Shown here: positions 23,611 through 32,736 of the stretch, piece after piece
Numbering within the stretch: the first letter of the stretch is position 1
Layout of the letters: every line of letters starts with the position of its first letter
Origin: an uncultured Sulfurovum sp.
Lineage (GTDB): Bacteria > Campylobacterota > Campylobacteria > Campylobacterales > Sulfurovaceae
NCBI GenBank assembly: GCA_902727915.1
Contig: CACVAU010000064.1
Location: 1-64,000, forward strand
Length of the DNA stretch: 64,000 bases
Direction of reading: 5' to 3'
Notes under the pieces: generated by a model
The model's input: the letters and a program-made list of their open reading frames with translations, nothing else
The model's database searches: none
Told to the model about the DNA's origin: nothing
Position numbers and translations under genes: made by a program

Positions 23611-23729
23611 TATCTGTTTTCCTATTATTATTGAACTTTTTGTTCATTTAAAAATTTGGGGTTATTATATCTAATGGCTTGTTATAAAGTGAAGACTTGA
23701 AAAAGAAAAAAATTGATTTGTTAGAAGAA

Positions 23730-23765
23730 AGGAAGTTCTATTAAAAGTTATTAAAAGAACTTCCT
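23730..23765. terminator. Long hairpin in the proS-DUF2892 gap
   Basis: AGGAAGTTCT (23730-23739) and AGAACTTCCT (23756-23765) form a perfect 10-bp stem around a 16-base A/T loop. It lies downstream of the DUF2892 gene and upstream of proS. With the hairpin at 23770-23792 it makes a double structure; one may end the DUF2892 transcript and the other could be a protein-binding site near proS. The rest of the gap 23611-23790 is A/T-rich with no other feature seen. Confidence 0.5.
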
Positions 23766-23769
23766 AAAA

Positions 23770-23792
23770 AAGTTTACTTAAATAAGTAACTT
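23770..23792 (-). terminator. Rho-independent terminator of the DUF2892 gene
   Basis: Read on the minus strand, AAGTTACTTA and TAAGTAAACTT pair with one bulged base and a two-base-scale loop, followed directly by a run of six T residues. The left arm overlaps the stop codon. This is the classic layout for factor-independent termination. Confidence 0.65.
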
Positions 23793-23982
23793 ATTTGCCA
23801 CCCATAATGTCACATTGACCTGTAATTTTACAAAGTGGACAAAAGTTAAGTAATCCTGCAATGAGAGGAATAGCTCCTAAATAAAACCATTGGTTTCCTG
23901 AATAAATTCCATAACCAATTAACGCTGACCCCAATACAATTCTTAGTGGTCTACAGAAAGATCTTATTTTTTTAGCATCCAT
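23791..23982 (-). CDS. DUF2892-like small membrane protein
   Basis: A 63-residue protein starting MDAKKIRSFCRPLRIVLGSA, with two hydrophobic segments (IVLGSALIGYGIYS and FYLGAIPLIAGLLNF), then CPLCKITGQC. This 'xRLxxGxxLIGxGxYxxxxW...G..PLxxGxxxFCPLY' pattern is the DUF2892 domain found alone or attached to membrane rhodaneses such as YgaP. Cysteines near both ends suggest a redox or thiol-handling role; the function is unknown. I chose the ATG at 23980-23982 (AAGGA 8 bases upstream) over a GTG at 24024. It is divergent from the Ni-SOD operon and shares its palindromic control region. Confidence 0.7.
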   Translation of the reverse strand: MDAKKIRSFCRPLRIVLGSALIGYGIYSGNQWFYLGAIPLIAGLLNFCPLCKITGQCDIMGGK

Positions 23983-24037
23983 ATTTTTTATCCTTAGTTT
24001 TAATTTAATTGCATAGTAACACACTTAAACTAAAAAT

Positions 24038-24057
24038 ACTGTAACCAATGTTACAGT
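24038..24057. promoter_or_regulatory. Candidate operator: 8-4-8 perfect inverted repeat
   Basis: ACTGTAAC-CAAT-GTTACAGT is a perfect dyad between the divergent DUF2892 gene and the nickel-transporter/sodN operon. Half-sites separated by four bases with a GTAAC...GTTAC core resemble sites of CRP/FNR-superfamily regulators (for example TTAAC-N4-GTTAA of Campylobacter NssR). The centre is 65 bases before the DUF2892 start and about 105 before the transporter start. A regulator gene is not in the window. Confidence 0.55.
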
Positions 24058-24151
24058 GACACCATCATACTTTAAAAACTTAAACATCATAGTTGAAATT
24101 AATGCTATTTTTGCTATAGTCCATTCATTAACGAAAATAGGAAAATTATTT

Positions 24152-24790
24152 ATGGAATACTCTCTTCTTATCATATTATATTATGGTATCTTGCACGCAA
24201 TGGGGCCTGATCATTTATCAGCAATTGCACTTTTTTCTATAGGTAAAAATAAAAAAGAAACCATTACACTTAGTTTACTTTTTGCACTTGGTCATGGATT
24301 CATGTTATATCTTATGGCGCTACTCATTAGTCACTTTGCCAATGATGAACTCTTAGCTTATGGAGATGTTATTTCAGCTGCTGTCATATTAATAATGGGA
24401 CTTTACTTAGTTTATCTAGCCCTAACAGATAAAATAAAAATTGATAGACATGAACACAAGCATGAAAAGCATACACATGTTTACTATAAAAACGCTCACT
24501 TACATGACAAAAGCATATTACTTTCTCTTGGATTACTTATGGGTGTAGGAGGTATAAGAGGCATGTTAGTAACCCTATCAGCTGTTTCAAACCAAACCGT
24601 TGGAGTAGAGATGATTTTCGCCTTTGTTATGGGTGTAAGCATTGTCTTTTTAGCTTTTGGTTATCTCATTTATCTTATTAATGAACGTGTTGCTCTCTCA
24701 ACAAAAAGTTTACGTTATGCCATTTTATCTGTAGGTCTTTTCTCCATTGCCATAGGTGGATATAACTTATCAGGTGTCTATGCTGTGTAG
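24152..24790 (+). CDS. Nickel/cobalt transporter, NicO/UreH-like
   Basis: A 212-residue membrane protein from the ATG at 24152 (AGGA 10 bases upstream); a longer upstream reading frame is not needed. Six or so hydrophobic segments carry the family signature HAMGPDHLSAI (HX4DH type) in segment 1 and 'LGHGFMLYLMALL' in segment 2, plus a cytosolic His-rich loop (HEHKHEKHTH, then HLHD) typical of nickel handling. 'GVGGIRGMLVTLSA' replaces the second HxxxDH-like motif of some relatives. Its position directly before sodN argues strongly that it brings nickel for the superoxide dismutase, although import versus export is not proven by sequence. Confidence 0.8.
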   Translation: MEYSLLIILYYGILHAMGPDHLSAIALFSIGKNKKETITLSLLFALGHGFMLYLMALLISHFANDELLAYGDVISAAVILIMGLYLVYLALTDKIKIDRHEHKHEKHTHVYYKNAHLHDKSILLSLGLLMGVGGIRGMLVTLSAVSNQTVGVEMIFAFVMGVSIVFLAFGYLIYLINERVALSTKSLRYAILSVGLFSIAIGGYNLSGVYAV

Positions 24791-24797
24791 ACTCACT

Positions 24798-24822
24798 TTA
24801 GGTTATCTATTGGGTAACCTAA
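24798..24822 (+). terminator. Hairpin between nickel transporter and sodN
   Basis: TTAGGTTA (24798-24805) pairs with TAACCTAA (24815-24822) around a 9-base loop; outer bases can extend the stem past one bulge. There is no following T-run, so it may be an attenuator, an RNA-processing site that sets separate sodN levels, or a weak terminator. Confidence 0.45.
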
Positions 24823-24868
24823 GTTGGCTCTATTAACGCCATAGAAATAAAAATTTAAGGAATTTAAC

Positions 24869-25330
24869 ATGTTTAAATTAAACGAAGTAAAAGCACACTG
24901 TGACGTACCATGTGGTATTTATGACCCATCATCTGCTCAAATTGCAGCATTATCAGTAATCAGAATGATTGACTTAATCAATACAACTGAAAAAGGTACA
25001 GATGACGTAGCTTACCATAATAATATCGCTAGATACGTTGCTGTTAAAGAAAGCGAAGCTATTAAATGTAAAGATGAAATTGCTATTATTTGGGGTGACT
25101 TCATTAAGCCTCCACACTTAATTAAATACCCAGATTTACATACACTAGCGCATAAAATTATGATGCTTGGTGGTGCTGCTAAACAACACGCTTCAAGAGA
25201 AAAAGGTATGGAATTATTGGCAGCAGTAAACGAGTTTGCAGCAATTTTCTGGGAAATCAAAGGGGTAAAAACGCAAACAGTTACTGCTCCTTACGCTCCT
25301 AGCGAACAAGTAATCTCTCCAGTTCTTTAA
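24869..25330 (+). CDS. sodN: Nickel superoxide dismutase SodN
   Basis: Dismutates superoxide with a nickel ion bound in an N-terminal hook. The precursor starts MFKLNEVKA then HCDVPCGIYDP; the mature enzyme should begin at His10 after removal of the nine-residue leader, giving His1, Cys2 and Cys6 as nickel ligands exactly as in Streptomyces SodN. The mature length of 144 residues and the four-helix-bundle segments (SAQIAALSVIRMIDLIN, HTLAHKIMMLGGAAKQHASR) also fit. It has AAGGA 7 bases before the ATG and is followed after 25 bases by the processing protease. Most Campylobacterota rely on an iron SOD, so this form may have been acquired. Confidence 0.95.
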   Translation: MFKLNEVKAHCDVPCGIYDPSSAQIAALSVIRMIDLINTTEKGTDDVAYHNNIARYVAVKESEAIKCKDEIAIIWGDFIKPPHLIKYPDLHTLAHKIMMLGGAAKQHASREKGMELLAAVNEFAAIFWEIKGVKTQTVTAPYAPSEQVISPVL

Positions 25331-25355
25331 GAACTATCTTTTAAGAAGAATTAAT

Positions 25356-25634
25356 ATGATTAGACTCTTTAAAGTTTCTGGTCATTCCCTTTTCCCACTT
25401 TTTCAAGATGGGGAAAGAGTCTTCTGTATTAAAAATTTCAACTTCATCAAACTCAAAACTTCAGACATTGTTATCTTTGAAAAAGAACCTCATGGTCTAA
25501 TGATTAAACAAATAAAGTCTATTGATAAAAAAGGCTATTTCGTTCAAGGTACTGATGCTTACAGTATTGACAGTCGTGACTTTGGTAGCATTCATAAAAA
25601 AAATATAAAATACAAAGTCCTCTTCAAGTTTTAA
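25356..25634 (+). CDS. sodX: Ni-SOD maturation protease SodX (S26 family)
   Basis: A 92-residue signal-peptidase-like protein that removes the SodN leader so nickel can bind. The nucleophile is Ser11 in SGHSLFPLF (the S26 'SGxSMxP' box), the general-base lysine lies in 'HGLMIKQI', and the closing box GTDAYSIDSRDFGSI matches 'GDNxxxSxDSRxfG'. There is no membrane anchor, as usual for SodX and unlike ordinary LepB. Its position immediately after sodN makes the assignment firm. Confidence 0.9.
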   Translation: MIRLFKVSGHSLFPLFQDGERVFCIKNFNFIKLKTSDIVIFEKEPHGLMIKQIKSIDKKGYFVQGTDAYSIDSRDFGSIHKKNIKYKVLFKF

Positions 25635-25671
25635 TGACAATTGGCTACAATAAACCAAAAAAGGTTTAGCT

Positions 25672-26235
25672 ATGAAAAAGATACTTATCTCTCTTCTATT
25701 TCTTATTCCCTTATCTATCCAAGCAGGAGAAAAAATGTTAGAAGATAAACAAACATTTTATGATTTTAATGCCACCTCTATAATAGGTGAAAACATCTCT
25801 ATGTCAAAATACAAAGACAAAGTAGTTTTAATTGTCAATGTTGCGAGTAAATGTGGTTTCACACCTCAATATGAAGGACTCCAAAAGCTTTATGAAGACC
25901 ATAAAAATGATGGCTTTACTATTTTAGCTTTTCCTTGTAATCAATTTAAAGAACAAGAACCAGCTAACAACAAAGAGATTCAAAACTTTTGTAAAGTCAA
26001 CTACAAGATTAGCTTTCCCCTTTTTGAAAAGATAGATGTGAATGGTGACAATGCCCATCCACTCTACAAATTTTTAAAATCAGAAGTAACGGGTGTAATG
26101 TGGACTGAAAGTATCAAATGGAACTTTACTAAATTTTTAGTTGATAAAAAAGGTAAAGTAATGAAACGTTATGGTTCAAGTACTAAACCCAAAGATATTG
26201 AAGCAGATGTTATCAAGCTATTAGAAGAAAAATAA
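25672..26235 (+). CDS. Periplasmic glutathione-peroxidase-family thiol peroxidase
   Basis: Reduces hydrogen peroxide and lipid peroxides, probably with thioredoxin-type donors rather than glutathione. A signal peptide (1-18) is followed by the GPx fold: the peroxidatic cysteine C61 in 'VNVASKCGFTPQY' (Cys, not Sec), 'AFPCNQFKEQEPA' containing the resolving-type cysteine and the catalytic Gln, and 'IKWNFTKFLVDKKG' with the catalytic Trp/Asn. TACAAT at 25646-25651 is a possible -10. It follows the Ni-SOD genes, so superoxide and the peroxide produced from it would be handled by neighbours. Confidence 0.9.
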   Translation: MKKILISLLFLIPLSIQAGEKMLEDKQTFYDFNATSIIGENISMSKYKDKVVLIVNVASKCGFTPQYEGLQKLYEDHKNDGFTILAFPCNQFKEQEPANNKEIQNFCKVNYKISFPLFEKIDVNGDNAHPLYKFLKSEVTGVMWTESIKWNFTKFLVDKKGKVMKRYGSSTKPKDIEADVIKLLEEK

Positions 26236-26247
26236 AAAGATAAATTC

Positions 26248-26982
26248 ATGAAAAAAATATTAATACTACTACTCATAAGCTTCCAAACACTCTTCTGTGC
26301 GACAACAGAAGAAATTTTGGAATACCTTAGCCTTTCTCACTCTGAACAAGAAGTGCTACAAATAGAACAAGTCTTTAATTCTATGCGAGAGAGTCAAGAA
26401 AACAACGAAAGTAATGATAGCACTTCACAAACTAGCATTGTCTATCAAGAATACTTAGAGGAACATATCAGCTCCAATGAAGTTGTTAAACTCCTTGAAC
26501 TTTACCGTTTACCTATTATGAATCGATATGTTGCTGAAGTTAAAAATTTTAATATTAACCAAGATGATATGGATGCTTTTTTAGCCTCCTTAGAAGAAGA
26601 ACCTTTATTAAATGAACGTGAAGAGATAGTTGATAATATTATAAAAGTTCTCGTAAATGAAGAACTACAACGAAACTTTTACCGAAGTATGATGCAACGC
26701 TACCCAGAGACAAATAGCTCTGAGAATTCAGATGACAATAAAAGCAATATGACGCCTAGAGAAAAAACTTATGTCAATTCAATGAAACAATCTAGTAAAA
26801 ATAAACTGCTTTACGGTTCACAAGTTTTTTCAATGGAAGAGATGAGTGAATTAAAGGATGCGATTAATTCTAGTATTTTCAAAAAAATTAAACGTGTTGA
26901 AAATGAAGCTCTAGTAGGCATTATGAATAATTTTATACAAGGAATTATTTCTGAACCTAAACGATCAAAGGAAAATAATTAG
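26248..26982 (+). CDS. Periplasmic helical protein, unknown function
   Basis: I do not recognise this protein (244 residues). A signal peptide ends about residue 18 (LFCATTEE). The mature part is acidic, almost entirely predicted helix, rich in Glu, Asn and Ser, with a low-complexity break SSENSDDNKSNMTPREK in the middle. It starts 12 bases after the peroxidase stop codon and is likely co-transcribed with it. It overlaps the convergent GGDEF-EAL gene by 4 bases. Similarity to small chaperone-like or DUF2059-type proteins was considered but the sequence is not decisive. Confidence 0.55.
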   Translation: MKKILILLLISFQTLFCATTEEILEYLSLSHSEQEVLQIEQVFNSMRESQENNESNDSTSQTSIVYQEYLEEHISSNEVVKLLELYRLPIMNRYVAEVKNFNINQDDMDAFLASLEEEPLLNEREEIVDNIIKVLVNEELQRNFYRSMMQRYPETNSSENSDDNKSNMTPREKTYVNSMKQSSKNKLLYGSQVFSMEEMSELKDAINSSIFKKIKRVENEALVGIMNNFIQGIISEPKRSKENN

Positions 26983-28865
26983 ATTTGATAATCATAAGGA
27001 TTATTGACTTTAGGATAAAAAGACGCATAAAAATGACTAATGTCTTTGGATAAAAGAGGGTGTGAGTAATAATAACCTTGCACTTCATGACAAACATACT
27101 TTTCTAAAAAATGTAATTGTTCAAGGCTTTCTACTCCTTCAGCTACAACTTTTAAATTTAAACTCCTAGCAATGGCAATGGTCATTTTTATAATTATCTC
27201 CGATTCATTCACCCGACCTATATCAGCAATAAAACTCCGATCAATTTTTAATTTATCAAAAAGGGACTCTTTCAAATTAGATAATGAAGAATATCCTGTT
27301 CCAAAATCATCAAGTGCAATTAAAAAACCTTTGGTACGTAACGCTTGAATATTTTTAAAAACTATTTCCCTATTTGCAAACATAGCTGTTTCTGTTACTT
27401 CAAAGTGAATGGAAGAAGAAGTTATTGTATATTTTTCAATAATTTTACTAATTCTTGGAAGTAAATTAATTTTACCTAATTCACGACCAGAAAGGTTAAT
27501 AGCCACTGAACCTACCTCTATCTCTTCTTGTTTCCAAAACATTAACTGTTGACAAACTTCCTCAATAATCCAGTCACTAATCTTTTCTATAAAGCCACAG
27601 GATTCAGCAATAGGAATAAACTTTAGAGGTGAAATTAAAACATTCTCGTTTTTCCAACGTAGAAGGGCTTCAACACCCACTATTTTATTATTCAAAAGTT
27701 GAATTTGTGGTTGATAGAGTAAATGAAATTCATTATTTTCAATGGCTTTCTTAAGCTTCACCTCAATCATAAATGCTTCATAAGCTTTTTCAGCCAATTC
27801 ATTTGTAAAAAATTTATAGCTATTTCGTCCAGAATCCTTGGCTTCATACATTGCAATATCGGCTTGTTTTAAGAGTTGATTAGCAGAAGTTGTTTCTGAA
27901 AAAGTACAAATTCCAATACTCGTAGTTATATCCAAAAAGTGTTCTTCTACTTTAAATGGTCTACGACTAAATCCTTCCATAATAGAATTTGCAAGTTCTT
28001 CTAGCTCAAAATGACTAACATTAGGTACTAACAAAACAAACTCATCTCCACCTAGACGTGCTAAAAAACCTTTTTCTCCTGCAATTAATTGTAAACGTTT
28101 GGTAATTTTTAATAAAACTTTATCTCCTGTATCATGCCCTAAGTTATCATTAATCATTTTAAACTTATCAATGTCTAAAAAAAATAATCCTCCATTCATT
28201 TTATCTTTCTTTACTTTTTGAAGACATTCTTTTAATTTTTTTTGAAAATAAAGACGATTGGGAAGCTTTGTTAAACTATCATGCAACCCTATGAACTTAA
28301 GTTTTTCTTCTGTCTTCTTTTGTGTAGAAATATTTCTAATAATGGTAATAACTGTCTCTTTTTCCTCTATCTGATAATCAGCATACATAAACCTTGCTTC
28401 ATAATATTGATTTCCCTTTTCAACTCTAAATTCAACAACATTTAGTTTTTTACTTTGAATGGATTTTTTTAAATTTTTATGAAAAAAAAGTTCTAAATCT
28501 TTAGGAAAAAAATCTTTATAATAATTTCCTATAATCTCTAGTTTACCCAAAAATAAGCTCTCTTTTTTCTTCATAAAAGCTTCAAGAAAAAGCCCCTCTT
28601 CATTGTTGAGAAACATCATATCTGGCATTGCCATGACCATGGCATTGGTATGTGAATCATAAGATTTTTTTTGAGCCAATTGTAAGAGTTCAAGTTCTTC
28701 ACAAGAGAGTTTTAAGGCACGTTCTAATATATAAACATTATCATCATATTCTTCATAAGTTTTAGATACAAAAGTTAGCAACTCTTCAAAGTTTTGATTC
28801 TCTACTAACCTTTCTTCTGTATTTTTACAAATTCTATTTAACTGTCGTAATAAAAGTTTATGCAC
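26979..28865 (-). CDS. PAS-GGDEF-EAL cyclic-di-GMP enzyme, both domains intact
   Basis: A 628-residue soluble protein. About 1-75 is a helical N-terminus, 80-195 a PAS-type sensor (MVMAMPDMMFLNNEEGL), about 200-360 a GGDEF domain with the active RLGGDEF motif, and about 370-615 an EAL domain with VGVEALLRW, 'INLSGRELG', 'FEVTETAMF', DDFGTGYSSLSNL, 'LKIDRSF', VVAEGVE and QGYYYSHPL. Both synthesis and hydrolysis of c-di-GMP are therefore chemically possible. The inhibitory RxxD I-site before GGDEF is absent (EKGF instead). No membrane segments, so it senses an internal signal. Confidence 0.93.
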   Translation of the reverse strand: MHKLLLRQLNRICKNTEERLVENQNFEELLTFVSKTYEEYDDNVYILERALKLSCEELELLQLAQKKSYDSHTNAMVMAMPDMMFLNNEEGLFLEAFMKKKESLFLGKLEIIGNYYKDFFPKDLELFFHKNLKKSIQSKKLNVVEFRVEKGNQYYEARFMYADYQIEEKETVITIIRNISTQKKTEEKLKFIGLHDSLTKLPNRLYFQKKLKECLQKVKKDKMNGGLFFLDIDKFKMINDNLGHDTGDKVLLKITKRLQLIAGEKGFLARLGGDEFVLLVPNVSHFELEELANSIMEGFSRRPFKVEEHFLDITTSIGICTFSETTSANQLLKQADIAMYEAKDSGRNSYKFFTNELAEKAYEAFMIEVKLKKAIENNEFHLLYQPQIQLLNNKIVGVEALLRWKNENVLISPLKFIPIAESCGFIEKISDWIIEEVCQQLMFWKQEEIEVGSVAINLSGRELGKINLLPRISKIIEKYTITSSSIHFEVTETAMFANREIVFKNIQALRTKGFLIALDDFGTGYSSLSNLKESLFDKLKIDRSFIADIGRVNESEIIIKMTIAIARSLNLKVVAEGVESLEQLHFLEKYVCHEVQGYYYSHPLLSKDISHFYASFYPKVNNPYDYQI

Positions 28866-29022
28866 CTTAATACTCTCCCAATAGCATCACATTCTGTCAA
28901 ATTTTTGTTGAAGAACCCATAATTTATCATATTTTAATAGGCGTTATAAAATACTTAAATATGCTCACATAACTTCTAATTTAAAAGAAAATAGGCACAC
29001 ACTTTAACAATAACAGATAGCC

Positions 29023-30384
29023 CTAAACAGCCCCTTGATCAATCATGGAGTCAGCTACTTTTCGAAAACCTGCAATATTAGCACCAGTCACTAAATCTCC
29101 CTCACAATGGAACTCTTTTGAGGTGTCATAAGCTGTTTTAAAAATGTTTTGCATAATTGTACGTAACTTAATATCTACCTCTTCAAAAGACCATTGTGCC
29201 ATACTGGCATTTTGGCTCATTTCAAGTTGAGAGGTGGCTACCCCTCCAGCATTAGCAGCTTTTCCAGGTGAAAATAAAATACCATTGGCTTTAATAAATT
29301 CATAAGCTTCAGGAGTTGTGGGCATGTTTGCACCTTCATTAATAAGAATACAACCATTTTCTTTTAACGCTTTTGCATCAATCAAAGTTAACTCATTTTG
29401 CGTCGCTGAAGGAAAAGCCACATCGCAAGGAATGTGCCAAACAGCATGACCACCTTTAGGATATTGGCTCACTGGTGTGTAGGAACACCCACAATCAACA
29501 GTGGCATAATCTTCCAAGGAAGCGTGATGAATTTCTTTGATTGCCTTTAATGCTTTTATGTCAATGCCTTCTTCACGGTAAATTGTTCCCTTACTATCAG
29601 AACAAGAAACAGGAATTGCTCCCATTTCATACAATTTTTCAATGGTATAGATTGCCACATTACCAGAACCAGAAACAGCACAACGCTTACCTTGCAAGGT
29701 TTTAGCATAAACATTTAAAAAATTTTCAGCAAAATAAACTGAACCATACCCTGTTGCCTCTTTACGTGCTTTTGAGCCTCCCCAGTTTAGACCTTTACCT
29801 GTTAAAACACCATCAAACTCCCCTGTTAATCGCTTATATTGTCCAAACAAATAACCAACTTCTCGTCCACCCACACCAATATCCCCTGCTGGAACATCTT
29901 TATGTTTACCTATATGATGATACAATTCGGTCATAAAGGCCTGACAAAACTTCATGATTTCATTGTCAGATTTTCCTTTAGGATTAAAATTGGATCCCCC
30001 TTTTGCTCCACCAATTTGTAACCCCGTTAAGGCATTTTTAAATATCTGTTCAAAGCCCAAAAATTTAACTGTTCCTAAACTCACCGTTGGGTGAAAACGC
30101 AGACCTCCTTTATACGGACCAATGGTCGAATTAAATTGAACCCGATAACCAACATTGACATGAACTTTACCTGCATCATCAATCCAAGTAACCCTAAAAA
30201 TAATGGTTCTTTCAGGTACAACAATTCGGTCTAATATATTATGCTCCAAGTATTTAGGATCTTCATTTAACAAAGGTCGTAATGAATCCAAAACTTCTGC
30301 TGTTGCTTGATAAAACTCATCTTGTCCAGGACTACACTCTTTTATATATTTTAAAACATCTTCTATTTTTTTAGAACTTGGCAT
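29023..30384 (-). CDS. gdhA: NADP-type glutamate dehydrogenase
   Basis: Assimilates ammonium into 2-oxoglutarate to form glutamate. The 453-residue protein is the hexameric short form: 'IGPYKGGLRFHPTVSLGTVKFLGFEQIFKNALTG' with the substrate-binding lysines, GGAKGGSNFNPKGKSDNE, the nucleotide-binding 'CAVSGSGNVAIYTIEKLYE' (GxGxxA type) and 'DVAFPSATQNEL'. The 'PAGDIGVGGREVGYLFGQYKR' block matches gdhA of E. coli. Single gene. Confidence 0.96.
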   Translation of the reverse strand: MPSSKKIEDVLKYIKECSPGQDEFYQATAEVLDSLRPLLNEDPKYLEHNILDRIVVPERTIIFRVTWIDDAGKVHVNVGYRVQFNSTIGPYKGGLRFHPTVSLGTVKFLGFEQIFKNALTGLQIGGAKGGSNFNPKGKSDNEIMKFCQAFMTELYHHIGKHKDVPAGDIGVGGREVGYLFGQYKRLTGEFDGVLTGKGLNWGGSKARKEATGYGSVYFAENFLNVYAKTLQGKRCAVSGSGNVAIYTIEKLYEMGAIPVSCSDSKGTIYREEGIDIKALKAIKEIHHASLEDYATVDCGCSYTPVSQYPKGGHAVWHIPCDVAFPSATQNELTLIDAKALKENGCILINEGANMPTTPEAYEFIKANGILFSPGKAANAGGVATSQLEMSQNASMAQWSFEEVDIKLRTIMQNIFKTAYDTSKEFHCEGDLVTGANIAGFRKVADSMIDQGAV

Positions 30385-30477
30385 TAGGCTTATCCTTATA
30401 TTTTATTTCATCGTGATTTTAGCACTTTTCTACTAAAATACGTGTAAAAATTTTTCCCTCAATAGGATACAAACACA

Positions 30478-32706
30478 ATGTCAAAACCATTAGAAAACTT
30501 AGATGAAGTACTTAAAAACCACAAGTTAAGCCAAATAGAATACACTAATATATTAGAAATCCTAGATGGTAGACATCCAAACATTGTAGAGCTTGGAATC
30601 TTTTCTGCTATGTGGTCTGAACACTGTTCATACAAATCAAGTAAAAAATACCTTAATGGTTTTCCTACCAAAGCACCATGGGTTATCCAAGGTCCAGGTG
30701 AAAATGCTGGTGTTATTGACATTGGTGGTGGTATGGCTGCTGTGTTTAAAATGGAATCACATAATCACCCTTCATTCATTGAGCCTTACCAAGGGGCTGC
30801 CACAGGTGTTGGTGGGATTTTAAGAGATGTATTTACCATGGGTGCTAGACCTGTAGCCAACATGAATGCCCTACGTTTTGGTAACATCACTAACAAGGAC
30901 AACACAGCAAAATACCAAAGACACCTTGTTAAAGGGGTAACTGAAGGTATTGGAGGGTACGGTAACTGCATGGGTGTACCAACCATTGGGGGTGAGTGTT
31001 CATTTGATGAGTCATATAATGGAAACATCTTGGTCAATGCTTTTGCACTTGGTTTATGTAAAGCTGATGAAATCTTCCTTGGTATTGCCGAAGGTGTTGG
31101 GAACACGGTCATGTACGTAGGTTCAAAAACAGGACGTGATGGATTGGGTGGTGCTGTCATGAGTTCAGATTCATTTACTGAAGAGTCTAAATCTTTACGT
31201 CCTACGGTTCAAGTTGGGGATCCATTCATTGAAAAGCTTCTACTTGAAGCGTGTTTAGAGCTTTTCAAAACTAAAGATGTTGTGGTAGGTATTCAAGACA
31301 TGGGTGCAGCTGGACTTACTTCTTCTGCCTTTGAAATGGCTGGTAAATCAGGTTCAGGTATGATTATGAACCTTGACCAAGTTCCTGCTCGTGAAGAGGG
31401 AATGACACCTTATGACTTTATGCTTTCCGAATCACAAGAGCGTATGCTTGTGTGTGTGAACAAAGGTAAAGAACAAGAAGTAATTGACATTTTTGAAAAA
31501 TGGGACTTAGACGTTGCTGTAATTGGTGAAGTTACCGACACAGGTCGTATGGAACTTACATGGTACGGTGACACTGTTTGTGACATGCCTATTGCTCCTG
31601 TTAGTGAAGAAGCACCTATCTTAGATAGACCAACAACACGTCCAACCTACTTAGATGAGATTTCGGGAAAAGACATTGACTCTTATGAAACAGTAGATAA
31701 CCAAACAGCTTTTGAAAAACTGATAGCTTCAATGGAAGTGGTTGATAAAGCATGGATTTATGATCAATACGACTCAATGGTGCAAACTAACACCACCAAA
31801 GCACCTGGTAGCTTAGATGCCTCTTGTATTCGTATTAAAGAGACTGGTAAAGCTTTGGCTATGTCTGCTGACTGTAACCCACGTTACTGTTATGTTGACC
31901 CAGAAAAAGGGGGTGCTTTAGCCGTTATGGAATCAGGGCGTAATGTTGCCATGTCTGGTGCAAGACCTCTTTCTATTACCGACTGTTTAAACTTTGGTAA
32001 TCCAGAAAACCCCGAAGTTATGTGGCAGTTTGCCCAAGCTTGTGAAGGAATCAAAGAGGCTTGTTTAGAGCTTAACACACCTGTTGTTTCTGGAAATGTT
32101 TCTCTTTACAATGAAACCAATGGAACTTCTGTTTTTCCTACTCCTGCCATTGCCATGGTGGGACTCAATGAAAGTGAGAAAAAAGTACTTCCCTCATGTT
32201 TCCAAGAAGATGAAAACCATTTAGTCCTCATAGGAGATACTGGAACACAATTTGGTGCTTCACTCTACATCAAAGAGTTATTTGGTGAAACAGCTGGAAC
32301 TTTGGCTGACATTGACTACAAGAAAGAGTTAGCACTTTGGAAACTTGTTATTGATGCAAATGACGAATGTCTTTTAGCTTCAGCCAAAGATTTAAGTTCT
32401 GGTGGTATTGCCATTGCTTTGGCAAAAATGGCAGCTGTATCTGGAAGAGGTGTTGTTGCTGGTATTCGACTTGAAGACAAAAGAAGTATTTTTGATGAGT
32501 CTCAATCTAGGGCAATTTTAGAGATTAGTTCAAAAGAAAATCTTGACAAAGTTATTGAAATGGCAAAAGGTTTAGGATTAAGTACGGATATTATTGGTAA
32601 AGTCGCTGGTGACAAAGTCAAAATTAATGACATAGAGATAAGTGTAGAACAATTACAAGAAGTTTATTTTAATGGCTTTAAAGAGGTTGTTGAACAAGAT
32701 ATATAA
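30478..32706 (+). CDS. purL: Phosphoribosylformylglycinamidine synthase PurL
   Basis: ATP-dependent fourth step of purine synthesis, working with PurQ and PurS (the small-PurL type, 742 residues). Family blocks include '[15 protein letters not shown]', '[21 protein letters not shown]', '[14 protein letters not shown]', '[12 protein letters not shown]', '[10 protein letters not shown]', '[23 protein letters not shown]', and '[15 protein letters not shown]'. A hairpin follows the stop codon. PurQ and PurS are not in the window. Confidence 0.97.
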   Translation: MSKPLENLDEVLKNHKLSQIEYTNILEILDGRHPNIVELGIFSAMWSEHCSYKSSKKYLNGFPTKAPWVIQGPGENAGVIDIGGGMAAVFKMESHNHPSFIEPYQGAATGVGGILRDVFTMGARPVANMNALRFGNITNKDNTAKYQRHLVKGVTEGIGGYGNCMGVPTIGGECSFDESYNGNILVNAFALGLCKADEIFLGIAEGVGNTVMYVGSKTGRDGLGGAVMSSDSFTEESKSLRPTVQVGDPFIEKLLLEACLELFKTKDVVVGIQDMGAAGLTSSAFEMAGKSGSGMIMNLDQVPAREEGMTPYDFMLSESQERMLVCVNKGKEQEVIDIFEKWDLDVAVIGEVTDTGRMELTWYGDTVCDMPIAPVSEEAPILDRPTTRPTYLDEISGKDIDSYETVDNQTAFEKLIASMEVVDKAWIYDQYDSMVQTNTTKAPGSLDASCIRIKETGKALAMSADCNPRYCYVDPEKGGALAVMESGRNVAMSGARPLSITDCLNFGNPENPEVMWQFAQACEGIKEACLELNTPVVSGNVSLYNETNGTSVFPTPAIAMVGLNESEKKVLPSCFQEDENHLVLIGDTGTQFGASLYIKELFGETAGTLADIDYKKELALWKLVIDANDECLLASAKDLSSGGIAIALAKMAAVSGRGVVAGIRLEDKRSIFDESQSRAILEISSKENLDKVIEMAKGLGLSTDIIGKVAGDKVKINDIEISVEQLQEVYFNGFKEVVEQDI

Positions 32707-32725
32707 AGGTTTAAAACCTTTATAT
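32701..32725. terminator. 12-bp perfect palindrome after purL
   Basis: ATATAAAGGTTT (32701-32712) and AAACCTTTATAT (32714-32725) form a perfect inverted repeat overlapping the purL stop codon. The following ATTTCT and, on the other strand, the A/T-rich ends suit a bidirectional terminator between convergent genes. Confidence 0.65.
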
Positions 32726-32736
32726 ATTTCTAAATA

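Noticed and set aside
24056..24151. Longer N-terminus of the nickel transporter
   Set aside because: The upstream codons begin at the edge of the operator dyad and have no ribosome binding site; MEYSLL with AGGA upstream fits the membrane topology better.
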